Shown piece after piece: positions 21,930 to 34,599 of a DNA stretch of 64,000 nucleotides (position 1 is the first letter of the stretch; every line of letters begins with the position of its first letter). Source of the DNA: Maratus speciosus (Eukaryota; Arthropoda; Arachnida; Araneae; Salticidae); the NCBI GenBank assembly GCA_963932465.1, contig OZ010786.1, forward strand, positions 269,422,411 to 269,486,410, read 5' to 3'. The translations under genes were made by a program, and so were the position numbers. Under the pieces are notes generated by a model that worked only from the letters and a program-made list of their open reading frames with translations, did not search any database and was not told the DNA's origin.

Positions 21930-23891
21930 TAGGGATTACAATCCCGAGACTAATTTCCAATCCCGGGATTTCGGGATTGCTTAGATTCAATCCCGGGATA
22001 ATCCCGGGATTAGGAAAATTAGAATTTCTGTAATATCATCAATTTTTACAATAGCTAAATATCATAATACTATAGAAAAGACAAAGCAAAATTACAGCCT
22101 AATTTACATATGAAAATATACCAAATTGATAAAATTAACTTCAATTAATTATCAAAACTTATAGGATAAATTAGAACAATTTAAAATTAAAAGAAATACG
22201 CTGTTGATGTTTGAAAATGCAACAAAAAACATGAAATGTCTATGCTTCATCTTCTAGATAATTTCTTTTATTTCCTGTTAAAAAGTTTTTGAATAGTTTA
22301 ATATTTACAATATTAAAAACTAATTGATATCACGAATTAAATTATGAATGATTCTTATACCCACGTAATTAAAGTTTATAATTCTAGGATATTGCAAATG
22401 CAAGGTTTTCCCTAACATGACGATTTTTTTCTTGAAATGAAAGAACTTAGCACACACACACATAGAATAAAATAATACATAGATGTATAGTCTAAATTTC
22501 TAAATAGCAATAGCTGTTAAAATTCGAAAACGTTGCATAATATAAAAAATTATTACGTACCTCGTGAAAAAAAAAGATTATTTTGAATAGTTCACTGTTT
22601 CCTAACTAATCGGTATTCCTTTGAAAATATGTTCTAAGAAATATGACGGCATCTAAAGTTTCATCTCCAAGTCCCAGTTGTAACATTGCCTGTTTTTAGG
22701 AAAATGTCATATTCGTTTAAGCACTGCTCTGTTAGCATTTCAATGCACTCTTTTGCTGTAAAAGTTCCATATATGCGCATAAGGCCTAAATTCCTGAATT
22801 TGCTCAAATTAAAATTTTTTGAATGGGCATTAATATTCATAAATCGCTTGCTTGCAGTAAATGTCCATTCGTCAAAAGTCAAACTAAATTTTTTTCCTGA
22901 ATTTTTAAAAGTTTGTACTTCACTTGTAATTAACTCTTTTATCATAGTTCACTACACGATTTCGAATTGATACTGCAGATTTTGGCAAATCATTATAGCC
23001 TTTAGCTATCAGAAGGTTTCTTAAATCAGTTGAAAAACAGTCTTTAGCTGTCATTCGCAATAAAATTAAATCCAGTGATTCCTTATCACTACTAAAACAA
23101 TCTTCTATTTTCCGCTTTTTAGAAAGCAATGCATGTTCTATGCAATCTTGACGTGTGGAAGGAAGAGATGATGTATTAAATTCTTTCTAAACTTTAGTAC
23201 CATGTTTCGTCGATAAATGTGCATGCAACCCTTAGTCGATGCACCTAACGTTTTAAGCACTTGGCTACATCTTTTACGTTTAGCGATTTTTTCATCTTTT
23301 GACCTTAAATTGCAGTGCCATACAGAAGATATATCATTATCTTTCCTATGAGCTGCAAAATCCTTTTCATTAGAGATCTTTAAAGCAAAATAAGTATAAA
23401 CGCCTGAAAAGCAAAGAAGTTAGCACATAATAATGACTATGAAACTCAAATGCGACGCTTATCAGTAAACTCTAATTCCAAATTTTGTGATTTCCAGTTG
23501 CTGAAACGACCGGCTTCTAAACGCGGCGAAATCGAAATAAACAAATGATTTCATTGTTCCCGAATAATAGCCGAGCGGGTTACATCTGTTTGCAAGTCAA
23601 AAGGTTTTCATGTTAAACGATTTAATCGCTTTGAAATATGTAAAAATACTTGAAATATGTATATTTTTTCAAGGATATATAAATTTAATAAAAATTAATT
23701 ATTTTTCTTTCCAAAAGAGAAAGTCTATAAATATATTTTTTTTTATTTCAGCTGAATATTGTTCCATTTTAAAAAAAGGACAATCCCGAAAATCCCGGGA
23801 TTTGGCAGACAAGATCCCGGGATTTTTGGGATTAAAAATGATGCGGGAACTCGGGATCTCGGGATACGGGATCCCGGGATTGTAATCCCTA
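21930..23891 (-). mobile_element. hAT transposon with ATCCCGGGAT palindrome clusters
   Basis: Ends are TAGGGATTACAATCCCG at 21930 and CGGGATTGTAATCCCTA ending at 23891. The outer flanks GTGGCTCT and GTGACTGG (with TGGCTCT five bases on) suggest a decayed 8-bp target duplication. The terminal 80-110 bp at each side hold several copies of ATCCCGGGA or half sites, a likely transposase-binding array. The transposase remnant lies between on the minus strand. Confidence 0.78.
22661..23390 (-). pseudogene. BED-finger hAT transposase pseudogene (N-terminal half)
   Basis: Reading leftward from about 23390: SVWHC...SKDEKIAKRKRCSQVLKTLGASTKGLHAHLSTKH is a decayed BED finger (one Cys lost, the HxxxxH end kept). 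Then KRKIEDCF, ESLDLILLRMTAKDCFSTDLRNLLIAKGYNDLP, a segment typical of the region before the hAT core. A frame change near 22940 leads to KFSLTFDEWTFTASKRFMNINAH, which holds the first catalytic Asp region (FDEWT). It ends at a TAG or TGA near 22661. The rest of the core and the dimerisation domain are missing, so this is a non-functional, truncated copy. Confidence 0.78.
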
Positions 23892-24600
23892 GTGACTGGC
23901 TCTCTAAACACGTTATCCGTGTATTTAAACGTCAATTAAAAACCTATCCGGAAGAATGCAGCACGGACCAAAGCGACGTTGCAACTTTGCGGCCTCCTTT
24001 CGAGGCGTGTTTTGCACACTGCCATGTTTAAACTATGAAAAAGCGTTTTGTTTTAGATATACTGTAAAAAGAAAAGTAATTATTAGTACGCTGAATTTGA
24101 CTTTATGAAATGCCAAACGAACTTTATATATGCACTACTTTTATTCTCAACACCGAATTAAGTTCATCAAAAACAGGTTAGAATAATATTAAAAAAGAGT
24201 TATACAGAATCGCCATGTTTGATACTATTTAGGCTTTGTATCTGTCTGAACTTTCATGGTATATCTATTTATACTTTTCTAGTATATGCAACTATACTCA
24301 ACTCTACGTTGTATAGATTTTTTTACAAAATCTTATTCTTTCAGCAATGATTTGTTTGTAGTAACACAGTTACTAATTAATATATTTACTATACAGCACC
24401 CTCTGGGCGCGAGTAATACTTGCACTTGACCGTTTATTTAGATAGGTTTTTGTCTTGATATTTTGTGCCTTATTAAGAAAATTCTCAGCAACGTTTTGCA
24501 CAGACCGATTTGTTATTTTTCTGCTAACGAATGTCTTGTCTGTGCTCTTTATTCTATGCGACATATTAAATCACGTTTTATTTGTTTAATATAGAAAATA
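23892..24600. other. No gene recognised
   Basis: No supported feature; AT-rich with short chance frames only. Confidence 0.45.
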
Positions 24601-24867
24601 TCACATTTGCAGATATTACCAGAAATATCCCAGGAATTAAAAATCTCAATACAGGTATACATATTTGTAAAAGATGCCTCAAAAAGCGCCGTAAATATGT
24701 ATTCGTATGATATGGAAAAGAAAAATGTATGTATATTTAAGCATGTATATTTCCTAGCGGTACTATTATTTTGGGGGCTTGAATACATAATTTGAAATGT
24801 TTGTTTATTTCGGGTATTCCTGGCAGTGTCAACAATGGATATTTATTTGAATAATGAGTAATTGTTC

Positions 24868-25350
24868 ACTCCAGTTGGGTTTATTGTATTTATTGTTAGT
24901 ATGTCTGTATAATATTTATATATACCTTTAACTGTTGAATGCAGGCGTTAATCATGTTTGTATGTGTGTTTTAATATATATTGCAGTATGAGTGTTTTAT
25001 TATAATTATCGTAGATCGATGTAATAGAAAAATCTATTCATCGTTGTCCGGTCATCCAAGGCTGTCGTATAGATGGCTGGTGACTTCCCCAACATGGTTT
25101 ATTAGTGAGAAATTGCAAACTCAGGCATCGGCCGGAGTAGCTCAGTGGTTAGAGCAGCAGTCTTGTATACTGTGGTCCCGGGTTCGATTCCTGGCTCTGG
25201 CTAATTTTTCACTCCAGTTGGGTTTATTGTATTTATTGTTAGTATGTCTGTATAATATTTATATATACCTTTAACTGTTGAATGCAGGCGTTATTTATGT
25301 GTGTATGTGTGTTTTAATATATATTGTAGTATGAGTGTTTTATTATGAAA
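24868..25350 (+). repeat. tRNA-Thr cassette with direct-repeat flanks
   Basis: A 145-bp segment (CACTCCAGTTGGGTTTATTG to GAGTGTTTTATTA) occurs before and after an internal part of about 205 bp that holds the tRNA. The whole block is nearly identical to 47049-47545, where the same tRNA-plus-flank unit is tandem at about 338-bp spacing. This is best read as one and a half units of a tandem tRNA repeat, moved or duplicated as a block. Confidence 0.75.
25131..25202 (+). tRNA. tRNA-Thr(TGT)-like gene
   Basis: A 72-nt cloverleaf with complete stems: acceptor GCCGGAG/CTCTGGC (one G-U), D stem GCTC/GAGC, anticodon stem GCAGT/ACTGT, loop CTTGTAT with T33 and anticodon TGT, and T arm CCGGG-TTCGATT-CCTGG. 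The A box TAGCTCAGTGG and B box GGTTCGATTCC are intact. The G-U pairs and repetition leave open a SINE-like or pseudogene nature, but of the copies here this is the most intact. Confidence 0.6.
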
Positions 25351-27319
25351 TAAGTTCTTTCTCGGAATGAAATTTCCTCACGCACATCAGTTGCAGAGAG
25401 GACACCTGGTAAGTTGGTAGAAAAATGACGCAGTTCCCGGGCTGCATTTATGCCGTTTACTTCATAAGATATGGCTCTGGACGAAAACTTTATCGCTATG
25501 TTTCTAGGACTTGAAGCAAAATGTTAAGTCTTTTAGTATTGTTTTTATTAACTGTTAATAACTGTATAAAGATTTATTATGAAGTACATTTATATGCGCT
25601 ATATCGTATATTAATGGAAAAGGTTTCTATAAACGGATCTACAGACAACTGGCATATTTTAACAACAGTTGTTTGGCGCAAAATTAAATTTCTCGTAGTG
25701 ACCTTTTTTTTTTTTCGAGTGATGAACGTTTACTGGTATAATAGGAGACCATTCGCCGCTCATTTTTGATGATGTATACCGAATTAACATTAACCTATTA
25801 ATACATATTCATGACAAATTTATTCAGAGCTTATTTTCAAGAATTTGTGTGAAATGTAACCGTATATTAAATGACAACAATGATAATATTGGTTATCTAT
25901 ATAACATATTCTGACACTGGCGAACATTTTGGTTATTATTACAGTTATTATCGGATTAAATAATTGTTGATCTTATCATGTAATATCGGATTAACATTTT
26001 AAAATTTAAATTTAAGCCCCCCCCCCCCCTCAAAAAAGATTATTACTTTTAAGAAATTTACATACCTCTAATAACCAGTAATAATATATACAGTCGGTAT
26101 GAAGAAGCTGATAGCATAAAAAAAACCATTAGTACATGCGAATGTCGGAGTTATGTATATATATTTCCTAAGTACAATAAAGTACATCTTTTGAGCTCAG
26201 TTTATAATTCAAAATATCTATTTATTTCAAATATACATGGATGAACACAACAACAATGAATATTCGTTTGTTATAAAAAAAATTGTTCTTACAACAAACA
26301 AATTGCATATAACAATAAAAAAAATCTATAACAATTGTAATAAAAAATGATTTATTTTAACAACGGAACGAGAATGGGACAATTTCTTTCTGATAATGGG
26401 AATTCATTATCCCCTCATTAATAGAGAGTATGTCGGGTGAGAGGTCGGAAAAAAGATCGAGCTTTTGTGACACATTTATGCACTTTAATTGAAAAGGTAT
26501 AGCGTGGAACAAACATCTTTTCTGTTAAGCCTCACTCAATTTATTTCCGGCTGGTAAGTCTTTAACGATTATTCTTAAGTTATTATGTGTATGAGTATGT
26601 AAAATTATTGTATATAAAGTATATTAATTTACAGCATATACTATATCAAAGGGGAAAGCTTCCATAAACGAGGGCAAATGGGTTTGTGGTCCGCAGAATG
26701 AACTTTGCGAGGTCTTACCAAAATGCCGTTTTTGAAAATGATCGCCGATCGGAAACTCCGAGACAAACTAATATTCGGTTGCTTTCGAAACCAAAGTGAT
26801 TATTTCACCACGTTAAAAAATTAGTGATTTAAATTTTGAAAGAGATCGCCCTATTTCAAAACAAAATTTCTTCGTAATTTCGTAACTACAATCAATTTCA
26901 ATAACGAAATTTCGTCGTAATTTCGTAATTACAATCAATTTCAATAACTACATACAAAAAGAAATTGAAAATTAAAGAAATATTTTTTAAAAATACAAAA
27001 TTAAGCTTCGCTTTTAAGAAATTTAGCATCCAAATATAGAAAATCAGATAAAGAAATTCAGTTAACAAGAAATAATACAGAAATATTTATTACTTGCATT
27101 ATGCAGACAATTTTTCAAAGTAAGCTAAGAGTACCAGATTAATACATACATATACACCCCCCCCCCCACACACACACACACAAACATATATATATATAAA
27201 CAGGAATTCTACTTTTTCTGAATTCAGCGTCGATCTCAATGGAAAAAAAATATCTAGATATATAAAAATATAATATAAGATAAAATATATAGAAATATAG
27301 ATAGTAGAAAACATATTTC

Positions 27320-28040
27320 AGTTTCACGACTTAAAATGCAAGCTTTTATTTTATATAAAATGACGTCATTTACACCCGCTGAAGAATTTTACATTTACGA
27401 TCCAGCCTTAAGCAACATCTATAGAAAAGTATGCACGTGACGCCAATATCACGGAGTAATACACAAACCCTGCAAAAAGCAATGTCGTCATTCAAGAAAC
27501 TGGACAAAAAAAAGTCAAGTATTTTATGATTCATAATACTTCATTTGTTTGTAGCATTAATAAGGAGACGGAAAATTAAATTTAGTTTATAATAGCTCCA
27601 TATTTTATCAGAAATCATTCATTTATATTTTTTCAAAATTTGGAAAATGTTATTACACACGGATTAGTAAAACTTCTTTCTTTCAGCTTTTTGATAGTAA
27701 TTAAGTAAATGCAGATAAAATAAGTCACACAAATATTATTTAATATACAATTTTATAGCAGACGAAATTCTTGGCATAGCACGTATTTTATTTTTTTTTC
27801 AGTTGTTATGAGAAAATAGCATAAAAAAGATACAGTAATCTACTATTTTCCCTTTACTTTCTACAGAAATGGAGTACTTCGCTTACCACTATTAAAGAGA
27901 TGGTTTTAAAAATTACAAAAAAATTAACATCACAAAAACAAATTAAGATGCAGTTTTCAAACAAATTTCATTTAAAACTACTTTTTATCCCTATACGACG
28001 GTGTAAAAATTAAAAATGTTCGATGTTTAGAAATGCCGTA
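27320..28040 (-). mobile_element. Helitron-family fragment, minus orientation
   Basis: Shares with 34600-35340 and 59510-60080 the blocks TGACGTCATTT, CATCTATAGAAAAGTA, TGGAGTACTTCG, TTTCAAACAAATTTCATTT and GATGTTTAGAA. The 5' terminal GATA-adjacent end is missing here; it stops at the copy I/copy II junction. Confidence 0.5.
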
Positions 28041-29830
28041 AATATGTATTTGTATTATATGGAGATGAAAAATGTATGTATATTTAAGCATGTATATTTC
28101 CTAACGGTAATATTATTTTGGAGGCTTGAATGCATAATTTGAAATGTTTGTTTGTTTCGTATATTCCTGGAAGTGTCAACAATGGATATTTATTTGAATA
28201 ATGAATATTTGTTTGTTACAACAATATTTACTTTCATATATAAAATGCATCGGTTATAACAATTACAATCATAAATAATAATAGTAGTAACAACCGCGTC
28301 TATTTTAACAATGGGACAAGCATGAAATAAGTTCTTTCTCGGAATGAAATTTCCGCACACACATCAGTTACAGAGAAGACACCTGGTAAGTTGGTAAAAA
28401 AATGATGCAGTTCCTGGGACACATTTTTACATTTTATTCATAAGGTGTGGCTCTGGGCAAAAACGTTATTGCTATGTTTCAAGAAATTGAAGCAAAATGT
28501 TAAGTTTTTGACTATTGTTTTTATTAACTGTTAATAACTGTATAAAGATTCATTAGTAAGTACATTTATATGCGTTGTATCGTATATTAATAGAAAAAGT
28601 TTCTATAAACGGATCTACAGACAACTGGCATACTTTAACAAAAGTTGTTTGAACAAAATTAAATTTATTTTAGTGACTTCTTTTTTCCCGAGTGATAAGC
28701 GTTTATTGGTATAATAAGAGACTATTTCCCGCTCATTTTTAATTATGTACATTGGATTAACATTAACCTACTAAAACATATCTATTAGAAATTTATTCAG
28801 TGCTTATTTTCAAGAAATTGTGTGAAATGTAACTGTATATTAAATAAAAACAATGATAATGTTGGTTATCTATATAACATATTCTGACACTGGTGAGCAT
28901 TTTGGTTATTATTACAGTTATTATCTGGTTAAATAATTGTTGATTTTATCATGTCGTATGGGATTAACATTTTTAAATTATAAATTTAAGCCCCCCCCCC
29001 CAGTAAAAGCTTATTATTTTTAGGAAATTTACATACCTCCAATAATCAGTAATAATATTTACAGTTGGTATGAAGATGCTGACTGCATAAAAGAATCCTT
29101 AGCACATGCGAATGTCGGAGTAATGTATGCATTTCTTAAGTATAATAAAGTAAAATTTTTTAGCTGAATTTATAATTCAAAATATCTGTTTATTTCAAAT
29201 ATACATGTATATATGAACAATGGGTATTTGTTTGTTATAAAAAAATTACGTTCTTACAACAAATTGCACATAATAATAAAAAATCTATAACAATTATAAT
29301 AATAATATGATTTATTTTAAAAATGGAGCAGGGATAGACACTTTCTTTCTGACAATGGGAATCCTTTATCCCCCTCATTAATAGAGAGCCGGATGAGAGT
29401 GTGGGAAAAAGATCGAGCTCCTGGGACACATTTATGCACTTTAATTGAAAAGGTATAGCATGGAACAGATATCTTCGCTGTTAAGCCTCATTCAATTTAT
29501 TACTTACTGGTAAGTCACTAACGATTATTTTTTAGTTAGTATATGTATAAGTATGTATAAATATTGTACATAAAGTACATTAATTTACAGCATATGCTAT
29601 ATAAATGGGGAAAGCTTCCATAAACGGGAACAGATGGGGTGTCGATCCCAATGGAAAGAAAAATATAGAGAGAAATATAGGTAGCACAAAACAGATTTCA
29701 GTGTTACGATTTAAAATACAAGCCTTTATTTTATAAAGTATATTGAAAGCACATAGGTATAAAGTATATTAAAAGCACATAGGTATAAAATATATTAAAG
29801 TATTATGAATTATATTAAAAGTATTATAAA
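28035..29830 (+). repeat. Segmental repeat, copy II
   Basis: Repeats copy I from CCGTAAATATGTATTTG (28038) through TTCTTTCTCGGAATGAAATT (28330), GGTATGAAGATGCTGA (29067), TTTATAATTCAAAATATC (29168) and AAAGCTTCCATAAACGG (about 29610). It then skips about 650 bp relative to copy I, joining directly to a segment like 34540 onward. It lacks the tRNA cassette. A run of CATAGGTATAAA and TATATTAAAAG repeats closes it. Confidence 0.7.
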
Positions 29831-29840
29831 AAGTACAGTT

Positions 29841-31250
29841 TTACTTTCTTCTATCTTTGCAAGAAGAAAGTATTGGATTCATGGAAAACTTCGGCTTTCG
29901 GTTTTCGATGGATTTATACGCTTTAGAAGGTCCTGAACACGATTCGATGGTTTTTAGAAAATGCCTGTCTGTCACTCTGTCACTCTGCGAATCTGTATGC
30001 GACAAAAAATTTGTTGGCGCTCTATTTCAAGAACTAATGCGGGGAATTTCACAAACTTTTAAATTCAGTTAGACCTTGATAAAAACTGGTTCTGATCACT
30101 TTTTGGTGTAAACCATCTAACAGGTATCGCTACTGTGCTGTATTTTTCACGATTTTCGCAATAGCTATATAGGCGATTCCATCAGAGTTTCACACACGTA
30201 ACGCAGGCTTTAATTGCATTTATTCAATTATTTATTAAATTTTAATGTTAATTCCGATTTTAAGTGGTATGGTAAATAAGTTATTACCATACTCAAAATG
30301 TGCTTTTTTCTGAAGTAGGAAAAAAGAACATTTTGAGTAATGAAATTAAATGATATACTTCTGTGAGTTTTATTGCCACACATTTAAATTTAAAAATATG
30401 GCAATAACTTATTTACCATACCACTTAAAATCGGAATTAACATTAAAATTTATTAAATAATTGAATAAATGCAAATTAAAGCCTGCGTTACGAGTGTGAC
30501 ACTCTCCACGGAATTGCCCATATCTCAAGAACGAATGCACGGAATTTCATAAAACTTCAGATTCAGTTTGTCCTTGATATAATTTGGAGCTGATTATTTT
30601 TTGGTGAAAATCGCCAACAGGTGGCGCTGCTATGCTGCATTATTTATGGTTATCGCAATAGCTCTGTCTCAAGAACTAATGCACGAATTTTCATCAAACT
30701 TCAGGTTCAGTTAGTCCCTGCTATAAATTAGTGTTTTTTAGTTTTTGGTTTAAATCGCCCAACAGGTGGCGCTGCTGATCTGAATTTTTCACGATTTCCG
30801 CAATAACTGTATCTCAAGAACTAATGCATGAATTTTCATCAAGCTTCAGATTCAGTTAGTCCCCAGTATAAATTTGAACTAATTAGTTTTAAGTGTAAAT
30901 CGCTCAACAGGTGGTGCTGCTATGTGTAATTTTTTGAGATTTCCGCAATAGCTCTATCTCAAAAACTAATGTACGGATTTTCATCGCACTTCATATTCAG
31001 TTAGAAGTTAACATAAGTTGCTGACAATTAGATTTTGGAATAAATCACCTAACCCGTGGCTCTAGTATGCTGCATTTTGCATGATTTACACGATTTTAGC
31101 GATAGTTCTATCTCAAGAACTAATGCACGAAATATCATATTTTTAAAATCCTTATGATAGGCATAGATTGCCATTTAATTTTGGCTCTGTACTAGAGAAT
31201 TCTGAAGTATTAACAAGTATAAGATAGAAGAAAGTTTTGGGATTGGCATA
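29841..31250 (+). repeat. Interspersed element with about 140-bp internal monomers, plus orientation
   Basis: Begins with a hairpin ACTTTCTTCT...AGAAGAAAGT, then a leader with a CTGTCTGTCACTCTGTCACTC run. Five monomers follow carrying AACAGGTGGCGCTGCT-type words near 30115, 30625, 30762, 30906 and 31051. It ends in AAGATAGAAGAAAGTTTTGG. The plan is leader, tandem monomers and a structured end with no coding region, the layout of non-autonomous Helentron-like repeats; that class call is inference. Confidence 0.65.
30172..30519. mobile_element. Palindromic MITE, probable TA target
   Basis: Arms of about 140 bp pair almost perfectly, sharing GTAACGCAGGCTTTAAT, TTAATGTTAATTCCGATTTT and GGTATGGTAAATAAGTTATT. 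Ends are GGCGATTCC and GGAATTGCC with TA nearby on both sides. It sits between the first and second monomers of the surrounding tandem element, so it is the younger insertion. Confidence 0.8.
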
Positions 31251-31343
31251 TCTGACTAGTTTTAGCTGAATTTATAATTCAAAATATCTGTTTATTTCAA
31301 ATATGCATGCATATGTGAACAATGAGTATTGTAACAACAACAA

Positions 31344-31389
<46 letters not shown>

Positions 31390-31430
31390 GTTCTTACAAA
31401 AAACAAATTTACATAACAATAAAAAATCTA

Positions 31431-32348
31431 TGGGTCATTCCATTTCAAGTGGTCCAGCACTGGTTGCTCAACCATTTTTAAAAAATCTGAAATTTTTTGT
31501 ACAATAACGCTAACATGATGGAAGTTCAAAATGACTATTATTTTAATTTTATTAATTTTTGTTTGTGCATGGCGGCCATCTTTGTTTCATCGTCTGCAGC
31601 AATTTTCTCACAAGAAGGGTTTACGGAATTGTAAATAATTCATCGTTTATTTATCCAATTCAAGTGCGGATTAAAGCAATTTGTACAGAATACATTGGGC
31701 TAAAAATCGGGTAATGGAGTAGCTTCCGAAACTAACTGCTTATTGGTAAAATTTAAGCATAAAGCTTCAGTTTTTTTCCAAAATTTGTCCGTTTACAAGA
31801 GGAAATTTTTCTAGCAAGGAATACTGTCCACATGACATAATTTGTTTTACAAATAGGCCGAAAGTACTTGTATTCACACGCCGAGTTCCAGATCTGGGAC
31901 TTGCTTTCTCTTCGCTAAAAAAAATTCCAAATTTGACAAAAATTGCACTTTTCAGGCTTTTATATCTCTGGTGGGGCACGAGATAAAAATCTGAATTTTT
32001 TTTTATAAGAATATTGTATGGCAGTGTTATGCACAAGAAATTTCAGGATGGAGATTTGACTACAAGCTGAGATATGGCAAGGGCAACATGTCAAAACAAC
32101 ACTGCCAAACTATTGTTTTGTTATAGTCACAGCTAAGTATTTATCTCAGAGTGTCATTTAAATTTATGTTTTTGATTATCTTTAAATAATAGTAACAGAA
32201 AATAAAGCCCTTTGAAAAGCTTAGCAATTAATAAAAAAAACAATTATGCCTAAGGCATAATTATTTAGCACATTCAGAGCATTTTGTATGGTTTCAGTAA
32301 TTTTTGTTGTAAGTAATTTTAGTAACTAAAAGAAATCTCAGCACTTTT

Positions 32349-32387
<39 letters not shown>

Positions 32388-33606
32388 ATACAAGACCTGA
32401 GACAAAAACAACATAGGGAAAAAGAAAAGCTGTTAATGTTGTCATACTTGTTGAGACATGATCAAACGCATCAAAACACATTCTTGCTTGTTGGTCCGAA
32501 AACCACAATTTTGATCCTTCTCAAAATTTTATTTGTAGGAACCAAGTCTTGCCATATCTTGATAACTTGATTGAAGATCTTTGCCCTGCTGGCTCATAGA
32601 AATATATTCTGAAATAATTCATTAATAATTCCTAGCTTACTTCTTATGAAAAAATGTAATTTTTCTGCAGTATAAATTTTAAAAAGGCTTTGGGTATCTT
32701 TACTTCCCGAAAATTACTTGAGGCTGATGCATGGTAACATCGCATAATGTTTCATTTACAGGAACATACTTATGGTAGGAACAAGTTTCAGGGACTGGCA
32801 AGCACTATTTCCTGTTACTATTATTTAAAGATAATCAAAAACATAAATTTAAATGATACTCTGAAATAAATACTTAGCTGTGACTACAACAAAACAATAG
32901 TTTGGCAGTATTGTTTTGACATGTTGCCCTTTCCATATCTCAGCTTGGAGTCAAATCTCCATCCTGAAATTTTTTGTGCATAACACTACCATACAATACT
33001 CTTATAAAAAAAAAAAAAAAAAATCAGATTTTTATCTCGTGCCCCACCAGAGATATCAAAGCCTGAAAAGTGCGATTTTTGTCATTTTTGAAAAATTTGG
33101 GATTTTCTTTAGCTAAGAGAAAGCAAGTCTCAGATCTGGAACTCGGCGTGTGAGTACAAGTACTTTCGGCCTATTTGTAAAAAAAATTATGTCATGTTGA
33201 CAGTATTCCTTGCTAGAAATATTTCCTGTTGTAAACGGACCAATTTTGAAAAAAAAAACTGAAACTTTATGCTTAAATTTTACCGATAAGCAGTTAGTTT
33301 CGGAAGCTACTCCATTACCAGATTTTTAGCCCATTGTATTCTGTACAAATTGCTTTAATCCGCACTTGATTGGATAAATAAACGATGAATTATTTACAAT
33401 TCCGTAAACCCTCTTTGTGAGAAAATTGCTGCAGACGATGAAACAAAGATGGATACCATGCACAAACAAAAATAAATATAATTAAAATAATAGTCATTTT
33501 GAACTTCCATCATGTTAGAGTTGTTGCACAAAAAATTTCAGATTTTTGAAAAATGGTCGAGCAACGAATATCTGATTTTCTGGACCACTTGAAATGGATT
33601 GACCCC
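31431..33606. mobile_element. Foldback element with inverted arms of about 770 bp
   Basis: The left arm (31431-32200) starts GGGTCATTCCATTTCAAGTG. The right arm (about 32811-33606) is its near-complete inverted copy, ending CACTTGAAATGGATTGACCC. TA flanks both sides (31429-31430, 33607-33608). The empty site AAATCTATAACAATTG is preserved at about 26323 in copy I, confirming the insertion. The loop of about 610 bp has a 36-bp poly-A and no coding region. The element class is not clear. Confidence 0.85.
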
Positions 33607-34427
33607 TATAACAATTGTAATAATGATTTATTTTAACAATGGAGCAAGAATGGGACAATTTCTTTCTAACAATGGGGATTCTTTAATCCCATCATTAATA
33701 GAGAGGAAGTCAGAGGAAGTGGAAAAAAGATCGAGCTTTTGGGACACATTTATGCACTTTAATTGAAAAGGTACAGCATGCAACAAACATCTTCTCTGTT
33801 AAGGCTCACTCAATTTATCACCTACTGGTAAGTCTTTAACGATTATTATTTAGTTATGTGTATAAGTATGTAAAATTATTGTATACAAAGTATATTAATT
33901 TACAGCATATGCTATATGAATGGGGAAAGCTTCCATAAATGGGAACAGATGGGCTTGTGGTCCGCAGAATGAACTTTTCGATGTTTTACCAAAATGCCGT
34001 TTTTGAAAATGATCGCTGATCTGAAACTCCGAGATAAGCTAATATTCGGTTGCTTTCGAAACCAAAGTGATTTTATCGCCACATTAAAAACTTAATGATT
34101 TAAATATTTAAAGAGATCGCCATATATGAAAACAAAACTTCTTCGTACTTTCGTAACTGCAATCAATTTCAATAACGAAATTTCGTCGTAGTTTCGTAAT
34201 TACGATCAATTTCAATAACTACATTTTCAGCATATTAACATAAAAAAAAACAACAAAAATAAAACCCATCGAAAATTAAAGACATATTAAAAATACAAAA
34301 TTAAGCTTCGATTTTATGAAATTTAGCATCCAAATATAGAAAATAAGATACTAAAATTCAGTTAACAAGAAATAATACAGAAATATTACTTTCATTATGC
34401 AGACAAATTTACAAAGTAAGCTTTGTA

Positions 34428-34469
<42 letters not shown>

Positions 34470-34599
34470 AAAAAAAAAGAAAGAAAAAAAAAGAAAGAAA
34501 GAAAAAATACTAGAAAACAGGAATTTTACTTTTTCAGAGTTTAGTGTCGATCTCGATGGAAAAAAGTATATAGAAATATAGATAATATACAACATATTT

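Larger units (their letters stand above)
24600..28040 (+). repeat. Segmental repeat, copy I
   Basis: First of three diverged copies. Landmarks in order: a GGTATACATATTTGTAAAAGATG block at 24654 (related to the array at 36-48.6 kb), TTCTTTCTCGGAATGAAATT near 25352, CGGTATGAAGAAGCTGA near 26093, TTTATAATTCAAAATATC at about 26203, GAAAGCTTCCATAAACG at about 26655 and a Helitron-type fragment at 27320-28040. Copy I alone contains the tRNA-Thr-like cassette at 24868-25350. A C-tract at 27157-27169 is followed by a short CA repeat. Confidence 0.7.

Noticed and set aside
34395..34595. Phenylalanine-rich minus-strand frame
   Set aside because: Produced by the poly-A tract at 34429 onward.
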